Source: CAVXDY01 sp963760715 (GTDB lineage Bacteria; Actinomycetota; Thermoleophilia; Miltoncostaeales; Miltoncostaeaceae). From it: a stretch of DNA of 64,000 bases. Location of the stretch: contig CAVXDY010000003.1 in the NCBI GenBank assembly GCA_963760715.1, forward strand, positions 124,001-188,000, written 5' to 3'. The notes beneath the pieces are model-generated. The model was not told the origin of the DNA and did not search any database. It saw only the letters and a program-made list of their open reading frames with translations. This document shows positions 7,919 through 17,922 of the stretch, piece by piece (positions within the stretch are counted from its first letter, which is position 1; every line of letters starts with the position of its first letter). The translations under genes were made by a program, and so were the position numbers.

Positions 7919-8761
7919 TCACGCGGCCGGGTAGCCGAACATGCGGGCGAGCGCCTCGAGCTCCTCCGCCCGGCCGGGCAGCGGGGCGGGCGCCTGGATG
8001 AGGCCCTCCCGCTCGAGATCCGCGACCACGCCCGCGTCGCGGGCGAGGGGCCGCCCCCAGCGCCCCTCGGCGAACAGCGACTCGAACCCGTCGCGTGGCC
8101 GCTGCCCGCCGGCGTCCGGGGACTCGGCCGGGTAGCCGAGGAGCTGAAGCCAGACCGGCACGAAATGCGCCGGAACCTCGAGCACCTCGTAGAGCGTCGC
8201 CGCCGACGCCGGAGCGGCCGGGCATCAGCAGGCACGTGCCGAGCCCCTCGTTCCACGCCGCCAGCGAGGCGATCGTGATCGCCCCGATCGTCTCCTGGGA
8301 CGCCAGCACGGCGGCGATCTGCGGCGGGAGGCCGTGGACCGTCTGGTGGAGCGGTGGCCATGCCCGAGCGGCGTCGGGGTGCCGTCCTCGATCGCACCCC
8401 GGGCGGCCTCCTCGCTCCACCCCGCCGAGCGGGAGAGCATGCCGATCTCGATGCCGAGCGGTCATCTGGGCGAGGAAGGCCTGCGGGGCGATCGCCGACG
8501 TGTCGCCGAACCAGTAGATCCACACCGGAGCCTGCTCGTGCGGCCGCTGGGCGTTGCCGGCCTCGAGCAGCCTGGCCCGGTCCCCATCGGATCGAGCTCC
8601 GCCTGGCGCACGACGACGGCGCGCCAGGGCTGGAGGTTCCCCGGGCAGGGCGCCATGCGAGCCGCCTCCAGCACCCGCTGCACCTTCTCGGGCTCGACGC
8701 CCTGCCAGGGCCGGAACCATCGAATGCTGCGTCGACTTCCCACCGCGTTCAGGAACTCCAT
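7919..8761 (-). pseudogene. nitroreductase-family protein, broken by about four frameshifts
   Basis: The reading starts at 8761 (MEFLNAVGSRRSIRWF, then PCPGNLQPW), a typical FMN-dependent nitroreductase N-terminus with the RRSIR FMN-binding segment. It then moves between frames near 8580, 8455, 8360 and 8215, and ends with a family-like C-terminus (VPVWLQLLGYPAESPDAGGQ) at 7919. The pieces are collinear and each looks well conserved (for example LASQETIGAITIASLAAWNEG). The summed span is 843 nt, a multiple of three. Either it decayed very recently or the sequence is locally poor; the neighbouring gene has the same problem, which favours a local sequence-quality cause. If intact it would be an NAD(P)H:FMN oxidoreductase of about 280 residues. 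Confidence 0.7.
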
Positions 8762-8838
8762 CGACTCCCCCGTTCATCGTCGCGATCGGCGAAACCGTTT
8801 TCGTGGCGCGAGCATCCACCATCGCCGTCACACGGGCA

Positions 8839-11800
8839 TCACAGGACCTCGCCGACGTCATCCTCGCGCAGCAGCGCGGCGTAGAGCGCGCGGGTCTCGG
8901 CGTCCGGCTCGACGCCCTGCTCGCGGCGGAGCAGGGTGCGGCAGGCGTGGAACTGGCGCAGCGCGAGGGCGCGCTCTCCGGCGGCCGCGTGCGCGCGCAT
9001 GAGGTCGCGGTGCCACCCCTCGCGCTCCGGCTCGAGCAGCAGCAGGCGGCGGTAGCGAGGAATCGCCTCTCGCGGACGGCCCGCATCCACCAGAGCGGCC
9101 GCCAGGCGCTCGACCACCCCCTTGAAGAGCTCCTCGAGCTCGGCGCGGCGCGGCGCGGCCCAGTCCTCGAAGGGCCAGTCCGCGAGGAAGGGCCCCCGGT
9201 AGAGCGCCTCCGCGAGCGTGAGGCGCTCGATCTGCTCGTCGCCCGCCGGGCCCGTCGCCAGCTCCGCGAGATCGACCGCGTCGCAGCGGTCGCGCTCGGA
9301 GAGCGCGAGGCGGATCATCTCCCCCTCGGTGCCGATCAGGGAGAGCGGGCTCCCCGCCTCGAGCTCCGGCTCGACCGCGCGGCGGAGGTCGTAGAGCGTG
9401 CTCCGAAGGGAGGCCGCCGCCCGGTCGGGCGCAAGCTCCGGCCACAACCACTCGCAGAGCGTCTCGCGGTGGACCGGCCCCCCCGAGGCGACGAGGCAGG
9501 CGAGGAGGGCGCGCGCCTTCTGACGCACGAAGACGGCGCTCGGAATGGTGACGCCGTCGCGCAGCACGCGGAACTCGCCGAGGCTGATGATCGAGATGGC
9601 GGCGCGGGGGCGCGCCTTCAGGCGCATCCAGCTGCGACGTGCCGCCTCCCGCACCGACGGATCGCGATCGCGCAGGAGCCGGTCGACCGTCTCGATGTCG
9701 GCGTCCGGGGCGTTGCCCACGAGGTCGGCGACGCGGGCCCGGACGGCCGGCTCGGCGTCCTCGATGCGGCGGAGCACCTCGGCCAGCGCCTGTCCGCCGC
9801 ACCCGGCGAGCACCCGGTCCGCAACGCCGGGCGGGCCGATGCCGCCGGCGAGGGCACGCGCGAGCAAGCCCCGGCGCCGCGAAGCGCTCGCGCCGGCTCC
9901 ACAGGTCGGTCGAGGCCGTGCTCGTCGGTCAGCGCCAGCGCCTCGGGCCAGGTGGTCGTCGCCGCCTGCATCGCCCTCGCCCACGTGCGCCGCGACGAGC
10001 GCCGCGCGCGCCGAGGCCACGGGCGATCCGAGCGCGACCGACGCCTCGAGCGCATCCCGGGCCTGCTGGTGGCCGAGCGAGGTGAGGCCCACCGCGTGCG
10101 CGGCCATGGCGAAGTCGCACAGGAACCACGACTCGTCGAAGGTCGACCCCGAACTCGCGCATCTCGCGGCGCGCCGTCTCGACGCGCGCCGCGACCTCGA
10201 CCGGCTCCCCTCGCCGCGGCGAGGAGGGCGCCCGGGGAGAGGTAGCGATAGGTGTAGCAGGTCTCCTCTCGGCCCAGGTCCGGCCGGGGTGCCTCGAGCC
10301 GCGCGCCCAGCTCATCCCAGCGGCCCAGACCGGCCAGCGCCGTCCAGATGATCCAGTTGTGCGCCCGGACGACCGGCCCTCGACGCCGAGGCGGCGGAAG
10401 TCCTGCCTCGAAGCGCGTCGGAGAACGCGATGACCTCCTCGAATCGGCCCAGGTCGAGCAGCAGGTACGCGTTGAGCATCCGCGCGAAGAGGCGGAAACG
10501 GAGACGGTCCTCGGGGTCGATCGGGCCTCCAGGGCTCGAGATCGCCGCCTCCAGGGACCGCAGGCGTCGAGTGGCCTTCCGGTCCAGAAGTCCACGTAGA
10601 ACGCGCCGGCCGCGGCGGCATAGCCGCGATGGACCTCGGACCGTTCCGCACCGGGCAGGGCCAGCGCCGCCGCGAGCTCGTCCCGCGCCTCGGCGAAGCG
10701 GCATCCGTAGCCGTAGGCGGTGGCCAGGAGGATGCGCACCACCGGCAGCATCGGGGCGTGGGGCGCGATCCGGTCGCGGTAGCGCTCGCCCGACTCCCAG
10801 CGCCGTCTCGGGCTGGTCCCCGCCGTGATCATGGTCTGCTGGAGGCGGACGATCGCCGTCGCCGCCCGCGCGTGGTCTCCCGCCTCGATCAGGCGCTCGA
10901 TCGCCTCCTCGGCCTCGGCGAACGCGGCCTCATGTCGCGCACGGTGCAGCAGCAGGCCGACCTGGGCGAGGACGATCGGCGGGCGATCCTGCCAGAGCGT
11001 CCGCGGGATCGCGTCGAGCCATCCGGCGAGCGTCTCGCCCTCCGAGGTCAGGACCATCCGCTCCGCGACCGGCTCGATCGCATCGACCGCGGCCTCCTGC
11101 TCTCCGGCCTCGAGCAGGTGGCGGACGGCCTCGGCGGGCTGGTCCTCGGCCGACCACCACGCGGCGGCCCTCCGATGACAGTCGCGCAGACGCTCCGGGT
11201 CGCGCTCCCGCAGCCGCCCCTGCAGGAAGGCCTGGAGGAGGTGGTGATAGCGGTACCACTCCCCCTCGGTGTCCAGCCGGACCGCGAACAGATGCCGGCG
11301 CACCAGCCGGCGCGCGATGTCGGCCGCGTCCGCCTGGCCGCTGACCGCGGCCGCCAGCTCCGGGGAGAACCTCCCGAGCATGGAGGTGTCGAGCAGGAAC
11401 TCCTGCACATCGGGTGGCTGCCGGGCGAGGACCTCGTCGGCCAGGTAGTCGAACTGGGCGGCGCTCAGACCGGCCGACGAGGTGTCCCCGGATTGGGTCG
11501 CCAGGATCAGGCCCGCGGCCCATCCCTCGGTGCGGTGGTGAAGCCCGGCGACGGCCGCGTCATCGGGCTCCACGCCCAGGGAGCGCACGAGCGCGGCGGT
11601 CTCGCCGAGGTCGAACGCCAGGCGGTCCTCCCCGATCTCGAGCACCCGGAGGGCCCGCAGGCGCGCCAGCGAGAACGGAAGGGGGGCCCGGCCCGCCAGG
11701 GCCAGGTGCGCGTTGGGCGGCAGGTGGTCCACCAGCAGGCTCAGGCAGTCGACCGCCGGCGGCGGCAGCAGGTGGACGTCGTCGAGGACGAGCACGAAGT

Positions 11801-12761
11801 CGTCCGACACCGTCTCGACGACCTCGTTGCAGAGCTCGGTGACGGCCTCCTCCGCGGAGCCGCCGAGTTGCAGGCGCGTGCCGAAGCCCGGGAAGCGCTC
11901 CCGGATGCCCTCCGCCACGTGCGCGAGCAGGGCGCCCGGATCGCCCACGCGCGCGTCGCAAGAGCACCACACCCAGATGCGGTCGGTGGACTGGAGCGCC
12001 TGGGCCAGGAGCGTGGTCTTGCCGTAGCCGGCACCCGCCACGACCGCGACCAGACGGCCCTCGAGACCCTGCTGAAGCGTGGCGACCAGCTCGGGGCGGT
12101 CCACGCAGCCGGGGGGGAGCCGCGGCGGCAGGAGCCGGGTCCGCAGCACCCCGGCGGTGGCCGAGCCCGAGGACCGCGGGCGCGCCGGGCCGCCTCGCTC
12201 CGACGCGTCCCACGACACCTCATATGCGGTGACGGGCTCCTGCAGGCCCTTCAGCGGCAGCGCTCCGAGGGGCCGGAATTCGTGCTCGCGACGCGGGCCC
12301 ACGAGTCCGCGCATGAGGTCGGACGCGAGGATCTGCCCGCCCTGCGCCACGTCGCACAGCCGGCGCGCGACCACGACGGCCGTGCCGAAGTAGTCGTCGT
12401 CGTCCCGGACGGGCTCGCCCACGTGGAGGCCCACCCGGATCATGAGGGGCTCGTCCGGCCGCTCCTCGTTGTGGCGGCGTGCCGCCTCCTGCACGGCCAC
12501 CGCGCAGGCGACGGCCTCGACCGCGCTGCCGAAGACGGCCATGAGGCCGTCGCCCAGCGTCTTGACCTCCTGTCCGCGACGAGCTCGGACGGCCTCCCGG
12601 AGGAGCTCGAAGTGGGCCTTGCGGACCCCTTCCGCGCCCGCGTCGCCGAGCCGGTCCAGCACCTCGGTGGACCCCACGAGGTCCGTGAACAGCAGCGCGA
12701 CCATCTCCGGAGAGGTCCGCGTGACCTGCGCAGCCCGTTCACGTGCTCCCGGCGGTCGCAT
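8839..12761 (-). pseudogene. class III cyclase - MalT-like ATPase - TPR - SARP (BTAD) regulator, broken by about six frameshifts
   Basis: One collinear protein of about 1300 residues read from ATG 12761. Cyclase homology domain first (LLFTDLVGS, EVKTLGDGL); the usual VNxAARL is VVVARRL, so the catalytic Asn is replaced and activity is doubtful. Next is a MalT/LuxR-type STAND ATPase (GAGYGKTTLL, VLVLDDVHLLPPP), then TPR-like helices, and at the end a winged-helix plus BTAD module (SLGEFRVLRDG through ALRQFHACRTLLRREQGVEP) ending at 8839. The first and last thirds are each in one frame; breaks fall near 10570, 10385, 10215, 10145, 9955 and 9890. The span is 3n+2 nt. The intact version would be a SARP-type transcription activator gated by an ATPase. 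Confidence 0.72.
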
Positions 12762-12857
12762 CCCGGCACCCCGTCTCGCCGACGGCGCAAGTCTCGCACG
12801 CCCCGATCCGAAGGAGAGCGCCTCGGTCCGGTACGTTGCCGGTCGCCGGAGCAACGG

Positions 12858-13283
12858 ATGGAGGCACGCGTGGCGAACGACTTCGAGGTGGGCGTGGACG
12901 TGGCGGCTCCGCCCGACGTGGTGTGGGCCCTGGCGGGCGATCCCGGGCGCATCGGCGAGTGGTTCGCCCCGGTCACGGCCTGCGAGATGGACGGCGATGT
13001 GCGGACGGTCACCATGGGCAGCGGCGCGGTGCTCGTGGAGCGGGTGGAGCGGGACGACCCGGCGCGCGCGTACTCCTACTCGGTGCTCTCGGGCATCCCG
13101 GGGCTCACCAGCCACCGGGCGACCCTGCGGGCCGTCGAGGCCCCCGCCGGCTCGCGGGTGCTGTGGCGCCAGACCGCCGCGTCGGAGGTCGAGGGCTACG
13201 ACATCGAGTCCCGGCTCGCGGGCGTGATGACGGCCGGCCTCGAGCGCCTGCGCGACGTCGTGGAGGGCCGCGAAACGGCCTGA
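12858..13283 (+). CDS. SRPBCC (START/Bet v1-like) ligand-binding family protein
   Basis: 141 residues with the standard polyketide cyclase/SRPBCC layout: FEVGVDVAAPPDVVWALAGDP at the start, the central IGEWFAPVTACEMDGD, and a C-terminal helix (VMTAGLERLRDVVEGRE). The fold binds hydrophobic ligands; no function can be assigned. ATG 12858 follows TACGTT at 12832-12837 with a short leader; GTG 12870 is an alternative start. It is divergent from the broken SARP gene and 47 nt upstream of the next cyclase gene. Confidence 0.8.
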   Translation: MEARVANDFEVGVDVAAPPDVVWALAGDPGRIGEWFAPVTACEMDGDVRTVTMGSGAVLVERVERDDPARAYSYSVLSGIPGLTSHRATLRAVEAPAGSRVLWRQTAASEVEGYDIESRLAGVMTAGLERLRDVVEGRETA

Positions 13284-13330
13284 GCGCGGCGGTCGTCGCC
13301 ATTCCCCGGCGGGCGGGGTAGTCTCGGCCC

Positions 13331-16300
13331 GTGCGAGGCCCTGAACTCGGCGCGGACGACCCGCGATGCCCGGGGTGCGGCACGTCGGTGACCGCCGGGC
13401 AGCGGTTCTGCCAGGAGTGCGGGACGCGGCTGCCCGGCGAGGGCGAGGAGCCGGGCGAGCGGCGGGTCCTGACCGCGATCTTCTGCGACATGGTCGGCTC
13501 CACCGCCATGGCCGAGCGGATCGGCGAGGAGCCGATGCACGAGGTGCTCGACCGCTTCTTCCAGATCGCGGGCGAGGAGGTCGGGCGGTTCGGCGGAGCG
13601 ATCAACAAGCACCTGGGCGACGGCTTCCTTGCGCTGGTCGGCACCCCCGCGGCCCACGAGGACCACGCCCTGCGGGCGGTGCTCGCGGCCCTGGCCCTGC
13701 AGGAGCGCATCGCGCGGGAGTGGCCCGAGGGCGGCGACCCGCTCGTGCGGGTGCGCATCGGCGTCGGCACCGGCGTCGTGGTGGTGGGGCAGCTCGGCAC
13801 GGGCAGCGACGCCGACCTGACCGCCATCGGCGACACGGTGAACGTCGCCGCGCGCCTCGAGGCCCTCGCCGCGCCCGGCGCCGTGCTGATCGGCGGAGCC
13901 ACCGAGGAGTCCGTGCGCGGATACGTCGCCGTGGAGCCGGCCGGCTCGGTGACCGTGCGCGGGCGCGAGGAGCCGGTGGATGTCTTCCTGGCCACCGGGC
14001 GGGGCGACCGGCGATCGGCGCTCGACGACCCCAGCCGGCGCGTCTCCCCGCTCGTGGGCCGCCATCGCCAGCTGGCCGCGCTGGCCGGGCTGCTCGAGGA
14101 GGCGCGCGACGGGAGAGGACAGGTCGTGGGGGTCGTCGCCGAGCCCGGGATGGGGAAATCGCGTCTGGTGGCCGAGTTCGCGGCGTCGCTCAACGGCTCG
14201 GCGAGGCTGCGCGAGGGCCGGTGCCTGTCCTATGGCGGCTCCATCCCGTTCGTGCCGATCGCCGACATCGTCCGGGCCCAGGCCGGGCTGGCCCCCGGGG
14301 CGGCCGGCGAGGAGGCGACGGCCGCGCTGGCGCGGCGGCTGGACGAGCTGGGGCTCGACGCCGGCCGGCACGCGCCCTATCTCGCGAACCTCGTCGGCGC
14401 GCGGGACGCGGCCCGGACCGCGCTCGGCGAGCTGTCGCCCGAGGCCGTGCGGGAGGCCACCTTCGACACCCTCATGCGGACCTTTGCCGCCGAGGCGGCC
14501 GAGGCCGCGACCGTGGTGGTGATCGAGGACCTCCACTGGATCGACCCCGTCTCGCAGGACGTCCTCGCACGGCTGGTGGAGCAGCTCCCGGGCCAGCGGA
14601 TGCTGCTGCTGTGCACCTATCGCCCCGGCTACCAGGCGCCCTGGATGCAGGTGTCCTACGCGACCCAGCTCGCCCTGCCTCCGCTGGGCGCCAAATCGAG
14701 CCGGGAGCTCGTGGCGGCGATCGTCTCCGACCGCCCCGGGCTGGAGCGCACCGTGGACGCGGTGGTGGAGCGCGCCGACGGCAACCCGTTCTTCATCGAG
14801 GAGCTCAGCTACGCCGTGGCGGGAGGGGTCGTCGACCCCGGGGCGGTTCCCGCCACGGTCCACGACGTGCTCCTCGCACGCATCGACCAGCTCGACGAGG
14901 AGCCGCGCCGGCTGCTGCGCACGGCATCGGTGCTGGGCCGGGAGTTCGGGACCCCGCTGCTGGCCGAGGTCTGGGGCGGATCACCCGTCGAGGGCCTGCT
15001 GGAGGAGCTGCGCCGCCGCGAGTTCGTGGTGCAGGAGCCCGGCGCCGGCGATCCGCAGTTCGCCTTCCGCCACGCCCTGACCCAGGACGTCGCCTACTCC
15101 GGCCTCCTCGACCGGCGCCGGCGCGAGCTGCACCGGGCCGCCGGCGAGGCCCTGGAGCGCCTGCACGCCGGGCACACGGACGAGGTCGCCGACCGTCTCG
15201 GCTACCACTTCTCCAGCGCCGGGGCGCACGAGGAGGCGGCGCGCTACCTGGCCATCGCCGCCGAGCGCGCCCTGCGCGTGTACTCCAACGCCAGCGCGGC
15301 GGAGGCCCTCGAGGCGGCCCTGCGCCACGTGGAGGAGTCCGGCGACGCGGCGCTCGGCCGCCGCGGGGTGGAGCTGGCCTTCCGCCTGGCCTTCACCTAC
15401 TACCTGCTCGGCCGCTTCCGGGACGCCCTCGAGTTGCTGCGGGCCCAGACACCCCGGGTGGAGGAGCAGGGCGATGCCGCCCTGGGCGGTGAGCACGACT
15501 TCTGGCTCTCGTACTTCCACACTCACCTCGGCAACAGCGAGGAGGCCCACCGGCACGCCCACCGCGCGATCGAGGTCGCCACCGAGATCGGCGACCCCTT
15601 CACCGCCGGGCGGGCCCACTACGTGCTCACGCGCGAGGACTTCTGGCTCTGCCGCTACTCCCGCGGGATCGACGACGGCCGCCGGGCCGTCGAGCTGCTC
15701 GAGACCTCGCCCGACTGGTGGTGGTGGCTGGGGCACGCGTCGGCCTGGAAGGGCCTCTGCCACCTCGACCGGGGCGAGTTCGAGGATGCGTTGCGGGACT
15801 GCCGGCGGATGAACGCCATCGGTGTGGAGCGCTCGGACCCCCGCCTCGTGAGCTACAGCGAGTGGAACCTGGGCTGGATCGAGGCCACCCGCGGCAACAC
15901 GGCCGAGGGGGTGGAGCACTGCTCCCGCAGCCTGGAGCGCTCGCCCGACCCCCTGAACAGCGCCTACAGCACGGGCTGGCTGGGCTTCGCGCACGACCGG
16001 AACGGCGACCACGCCATGGCGGTCGCCCACCTGGAGCGGTCGATCGCGTCGCTGCGCGGCTTCGGCTACATGCGGCTGGTGGGCTGGTTCGGGGCCTGGC
16101 TGGCCGACGCCTACCTGGGCGCGGGGCGCGTGGACGACGCGCGGCACTCCGCCGCGGAGAGCCTCGAGGTGAGCCGCAGCGTGGCCTACCCCTGGGCGAT
16201 CGCGGTGGGCACGCGCGCGATGGGACGCATCGCCGAGGCCGAAGGACACCGCGCCGAGGCGGCCGCGCTGCTGGAGGAGGCGCTCGAGCAGTTCACCGAG

Positions 16301-16375
16301 ATCGACGCCCGGTTCGACGCCGCGGCCACCCGGCGCGACCTGGCCCGCCTGACCGCCCGCGCGGAGGCCCCGTGA
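13331..16375 (+). CDS. zinc ribbon - class III nucleotidyl cyclase - AAA/STAND ATPase - TPR signalling protein (second copy)
   Basis: 1014 residues. Zinc ribbon CPGC...CQEC near residues 13-30, cyclase domain at about 45-215 with IFCDMVGS, INKHLGDGF and GDTVNVAARLE (metal-binding and Asn/Arg residues kept), ATPase with Walker A EPGMGKSRL and Walker B VVVIEDLHWIDP, NPFFIEEL, then TPR-like repeats. GTG 13331 is 7 nt after TAGTCT (13319-13324), a leaderless start. It overlaps the CorA/SARP gene by 4 nt (GTGA), so the two are co-translated. Compared with the copy at 4.4 kb the architecture is the same but the proteins are clearly diverged rather than a recent duplication. Confidence 0.85.
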   Translation: MRGPELGADDPRCPGCGTSVTAGQRFCQECGTRLPGEGEEPGERRVLTAIFCDMVGSTAMAERIGEEPMHEVLDRFFQIAGEEVGRFGGAINKHLGDGFLALVGTPAAHEDHALRAVLAALALQERIAREWPEGGDPLVRVRIGVGTGVVVVGQLGTGSDADLTAIGDTVNVAARLEALAAPGAVLIGGATEESVRGYVAVEPAGSVTVRGREEPVDVFLATGRGDRRSALDDPSRRVSPLVGRHRQLAALAGLLEEARDGRGQVVGVVAEPGMGKSRLVAEFAASLNGSARLREGRCLSYGGSIPFVPIADIVRAQAGLAPGAAGEEATAALARRLDELGLDAGRHAPYLANLVGARDAARTALGELSPEAVREATFDTLMRTFAAEAAEAATVVVIEDLHWIDPVSQDVLARLVEQLPGQRMLLLCTYRPGYQAPWMQVSYATQLALPPLGAKSSRELVAAIVSDRPGLERTVDAVVERADGNPFFIEELSYAVAGGVVDPGAVPATVHDVLLARIDQLDEEPRRLLRTASVLGREFGTPLLAEVWGGSPVEGLLEELRRREFVVQEPGAGDPQFAFRHALTQDVAYSGLLDRRRRELHRAAGEALERLHAGHTDEVADRLGYHFSSAGAHEEAARYLAIAAERALRVYSNASAAEALEAALRHVEESGDAALGRRGVELAFRLAFTYYLLGRFRDALELLRAQTPRVEEQGDAALGGEHDFWLSYFHTHLGNSEEAHRHAHRAIEVATEIGDPFTAGRAHYVLTREDFWLCRYSRGIDDGRRAVELLETSPDWWWWLGHASAWKGLCHLDRGEFEDALRDCRRMNAIGVERSDPRLVSYSEWNLGWIEATRGNTAEGVEHCSRSLERSPDPLNSAYSTGWLGFAHDRNGDHAMAVAHLERSIASLRGFGYMRLVGWFGAWLADAYLGAGRVDDARHSAAESLEVSRSVAYPWAIAVGTRAMGRIAEAEGHRAEAAALLEEALEQFTEIDARFDAAATRRDLARLTARAEAP

Positions 16376-17922
16376 TCGAGATCGTCCCCCCGGCCCGCGC
16401 CGCCTGGCTCGACCTCGGATCGCGCACGGAGAGGGTGCTCGACGCCGGCGCGCATCCCGAGCCGGCGGGCGAGGGGTTCCTGTGGGTTGACCTGGAGCTC
16501 CCGGCGCCCGCGGCCCTGGCGGCGCTCGCAGCCGGCGGCCTCGTCCCCACGGACCTGCCAGTGGACGAGGGGCGCCCGGACAACGTGGAGTGGCGGCTGC
16601 GGCCGGATCACGCCGAGCTCACGCTGGCCGGCGCCCGCCTCGAGGGCGACGTCCTGCAGCTCGACCAGCTCTGGATCGTGGTGCGCGAAGGCCTGGTGGT
16701 CTCGCTACACAGGGGCCTTCCGGGGTACTTCGAGGAGATGCGGGCGCGCTACGCCGATGACTTCGCCCGCTTCGCGCGCAGTCACGGCTTCCTCTTGTTC
16801 GAGATGATCGGCCACCTGGCCGACGGGCTCCAGGCCGGGGTGCACAGCCTGGCCGACCGTATCGACGACCTGCGCCTGGCCGCGGCGGGCGGCGGCGGGC
16901 CGGTGGCTGACGGATCGGAGCTGCTCGGCTCGGTGCTGGTGCTGCGGCGGATCCTCGCGCGCACCCGGGACCTGCTCGCCGAGACGTCGTCGCGGCGCAC
17001 CCCGTTCATCCCCGAGACGACACAGCCCTACCTGCGCGACATCGGCGATCGCCTCGACGGGGTGGTGGCCGACCTCGCCTTCAGCCGCGCCGTGCTGGAC
17101 GAGGCCCTGCGCCTGGCGGAGGGCCCCACGGCGCGCGCCGCCGGCGCCGGGCGGCGCCCGGAGGAGGCTGCGGCATCAGTGACGGCGGGCGGCCGGCAGC
17201 CGCTTCTGATCCACACGCTCGGGGACTACCGCGTCCTGCGCGGGGGTGCCGAGGTGACCGCCGCCGAGCTCGGTGGCGTGCACGGGCGCGAGCTCCTGGC
17301 GGCGCTCCTGTGCGCGGGCCGGGCCGTGCGGCGCGATCGGCTCCTCGCCTGGCTCTGGCCGGGGCAGGCGGTCGAGCCCGCGGGCCACGCGCTCGCCGAG
17401 ACGGTCGCCTCACTGCGCCGGGGACTCGATCCGAGCGTCCTGCAGGTGGAGGGCGCCTCCTATCGGATCGCGCTCGCGCCGGGTGACACATGGGACGTCG
17501 ATGAGCTTCGGCGGGCCACCGAGGAGCTGGACGCCGCCGGGGCGCCCTCCGCCGACTGGAGCGCGGCCCTGGAGCGGCTGGGAGGTCCCCTGTGCCCCGA
17601 GTGGCCCCACGCCGAATGGGGGCAGGCGACGCGCGAGGACTGCGGGCGGGCGGCGGCGGCGCTGCGGGGCGGGCTCGCCACCGCGCTCCTGCGCGAGGGC
17701 GCCATCGACGAGGCGCGCGCCCATTTCGAGGCGCTCGTGGAGGCGGACCCCGAGAACGAGGAGTGGCACCGCGGCCTGATGCGCTGCCACGCGCGAGCGG
17801 GCGACATGCCGCTGGCCCTGCGCCAGTTCCACGCGTGCCGGTCGGTGCTGCGCCAGACCCAGGGGGTGGACCCGGGGCCCGAGACCGAGGCCCTCTACCT
17901 GGAGCTGCTCGCGGGCGGCTGA
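16372..17922 (+). CDS. CorA-like cytosolic domain fused to a SARP-like (wHTH-BTAD) transcription regulator
   Basis: 516 residues. Residues 1 to about 260 follow the soluble N-terminal domain of CorA Mg2+ channels: FLWVDLELPAP, DNVEWRLRPDH, VVSLHRGLPGY, FEMIGHLADGLQAGVHSLADRIDDL, then the long stalk helices with FIPETTQPYLRDIGDRLDGV. The transmembrane helices and the GMN signature of CorA are absent. From about 275 the protein becomes a SARP: LIHTLGDYRVLRGG, a winged-helix core (RRDRLLAWLWPG), and a BTAD all-helical domain ending ALRQFHACRSVLRQTQGVDP. So a channel sensor domain is joined to a DNA-binding activator in one soluble protein. It begins at GTG 16372, overlapping the cyclase/ATPase gene. 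Metal sensing is inference. Confidence 0.78.
   Translation: MIEIVPPARAAWLDLGSRTERVLDAGAHPEPAGEGFLWVDLELPAPAALAALAAGGLVPTDLPVDEGRPDNVEWRLRPDHAELTLAGARLEGDVLQLDQLWIVVREGLVVSLHRGLPGYFEEMRARYADDFARFARSHGFLLFEMIGHLADGLQAGVHSLADRIDDLRLAAAGGGGPVADGSELLGSVLVLRRILARTRDLLAETSSRRTPFIPETTQPYLRDIGDRLDGVVADLAFSRAVLDEALRLAEGPTARAAGAGRRPEEAAASVTAGGRQPLLIHTLGDYRVLRGGAEVTAAELGGVHGRELLAALLCAGRAVRRDRLLAWLWPGQAVEPAGHALAETVASLRRGLDPSVLQVEGASYRIALAPGDTWDVDELRRATEELDAAGAPSADWSAALERLGGPLCPEWPHAEWGQATREDCGRAAAALRGGLATALLREGAIDEARAHFEALVEADPENEEWHRGLMRCHARAGDMPLALRQFHACRSVLRQTQGVDPGPETEALYLELLAGG

Noticed and set aside
10629..13283. Very long plus-strand open frame opposite the cyclase/SARP gene
   Set aside because: Its product is low-complexity Arg/Gly/His/Gln sequence without motifs, while the minus strand has clear domains. 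It is a GC-driven shadow; only its last part (12858-13283), the SRPBCC protein, is real.
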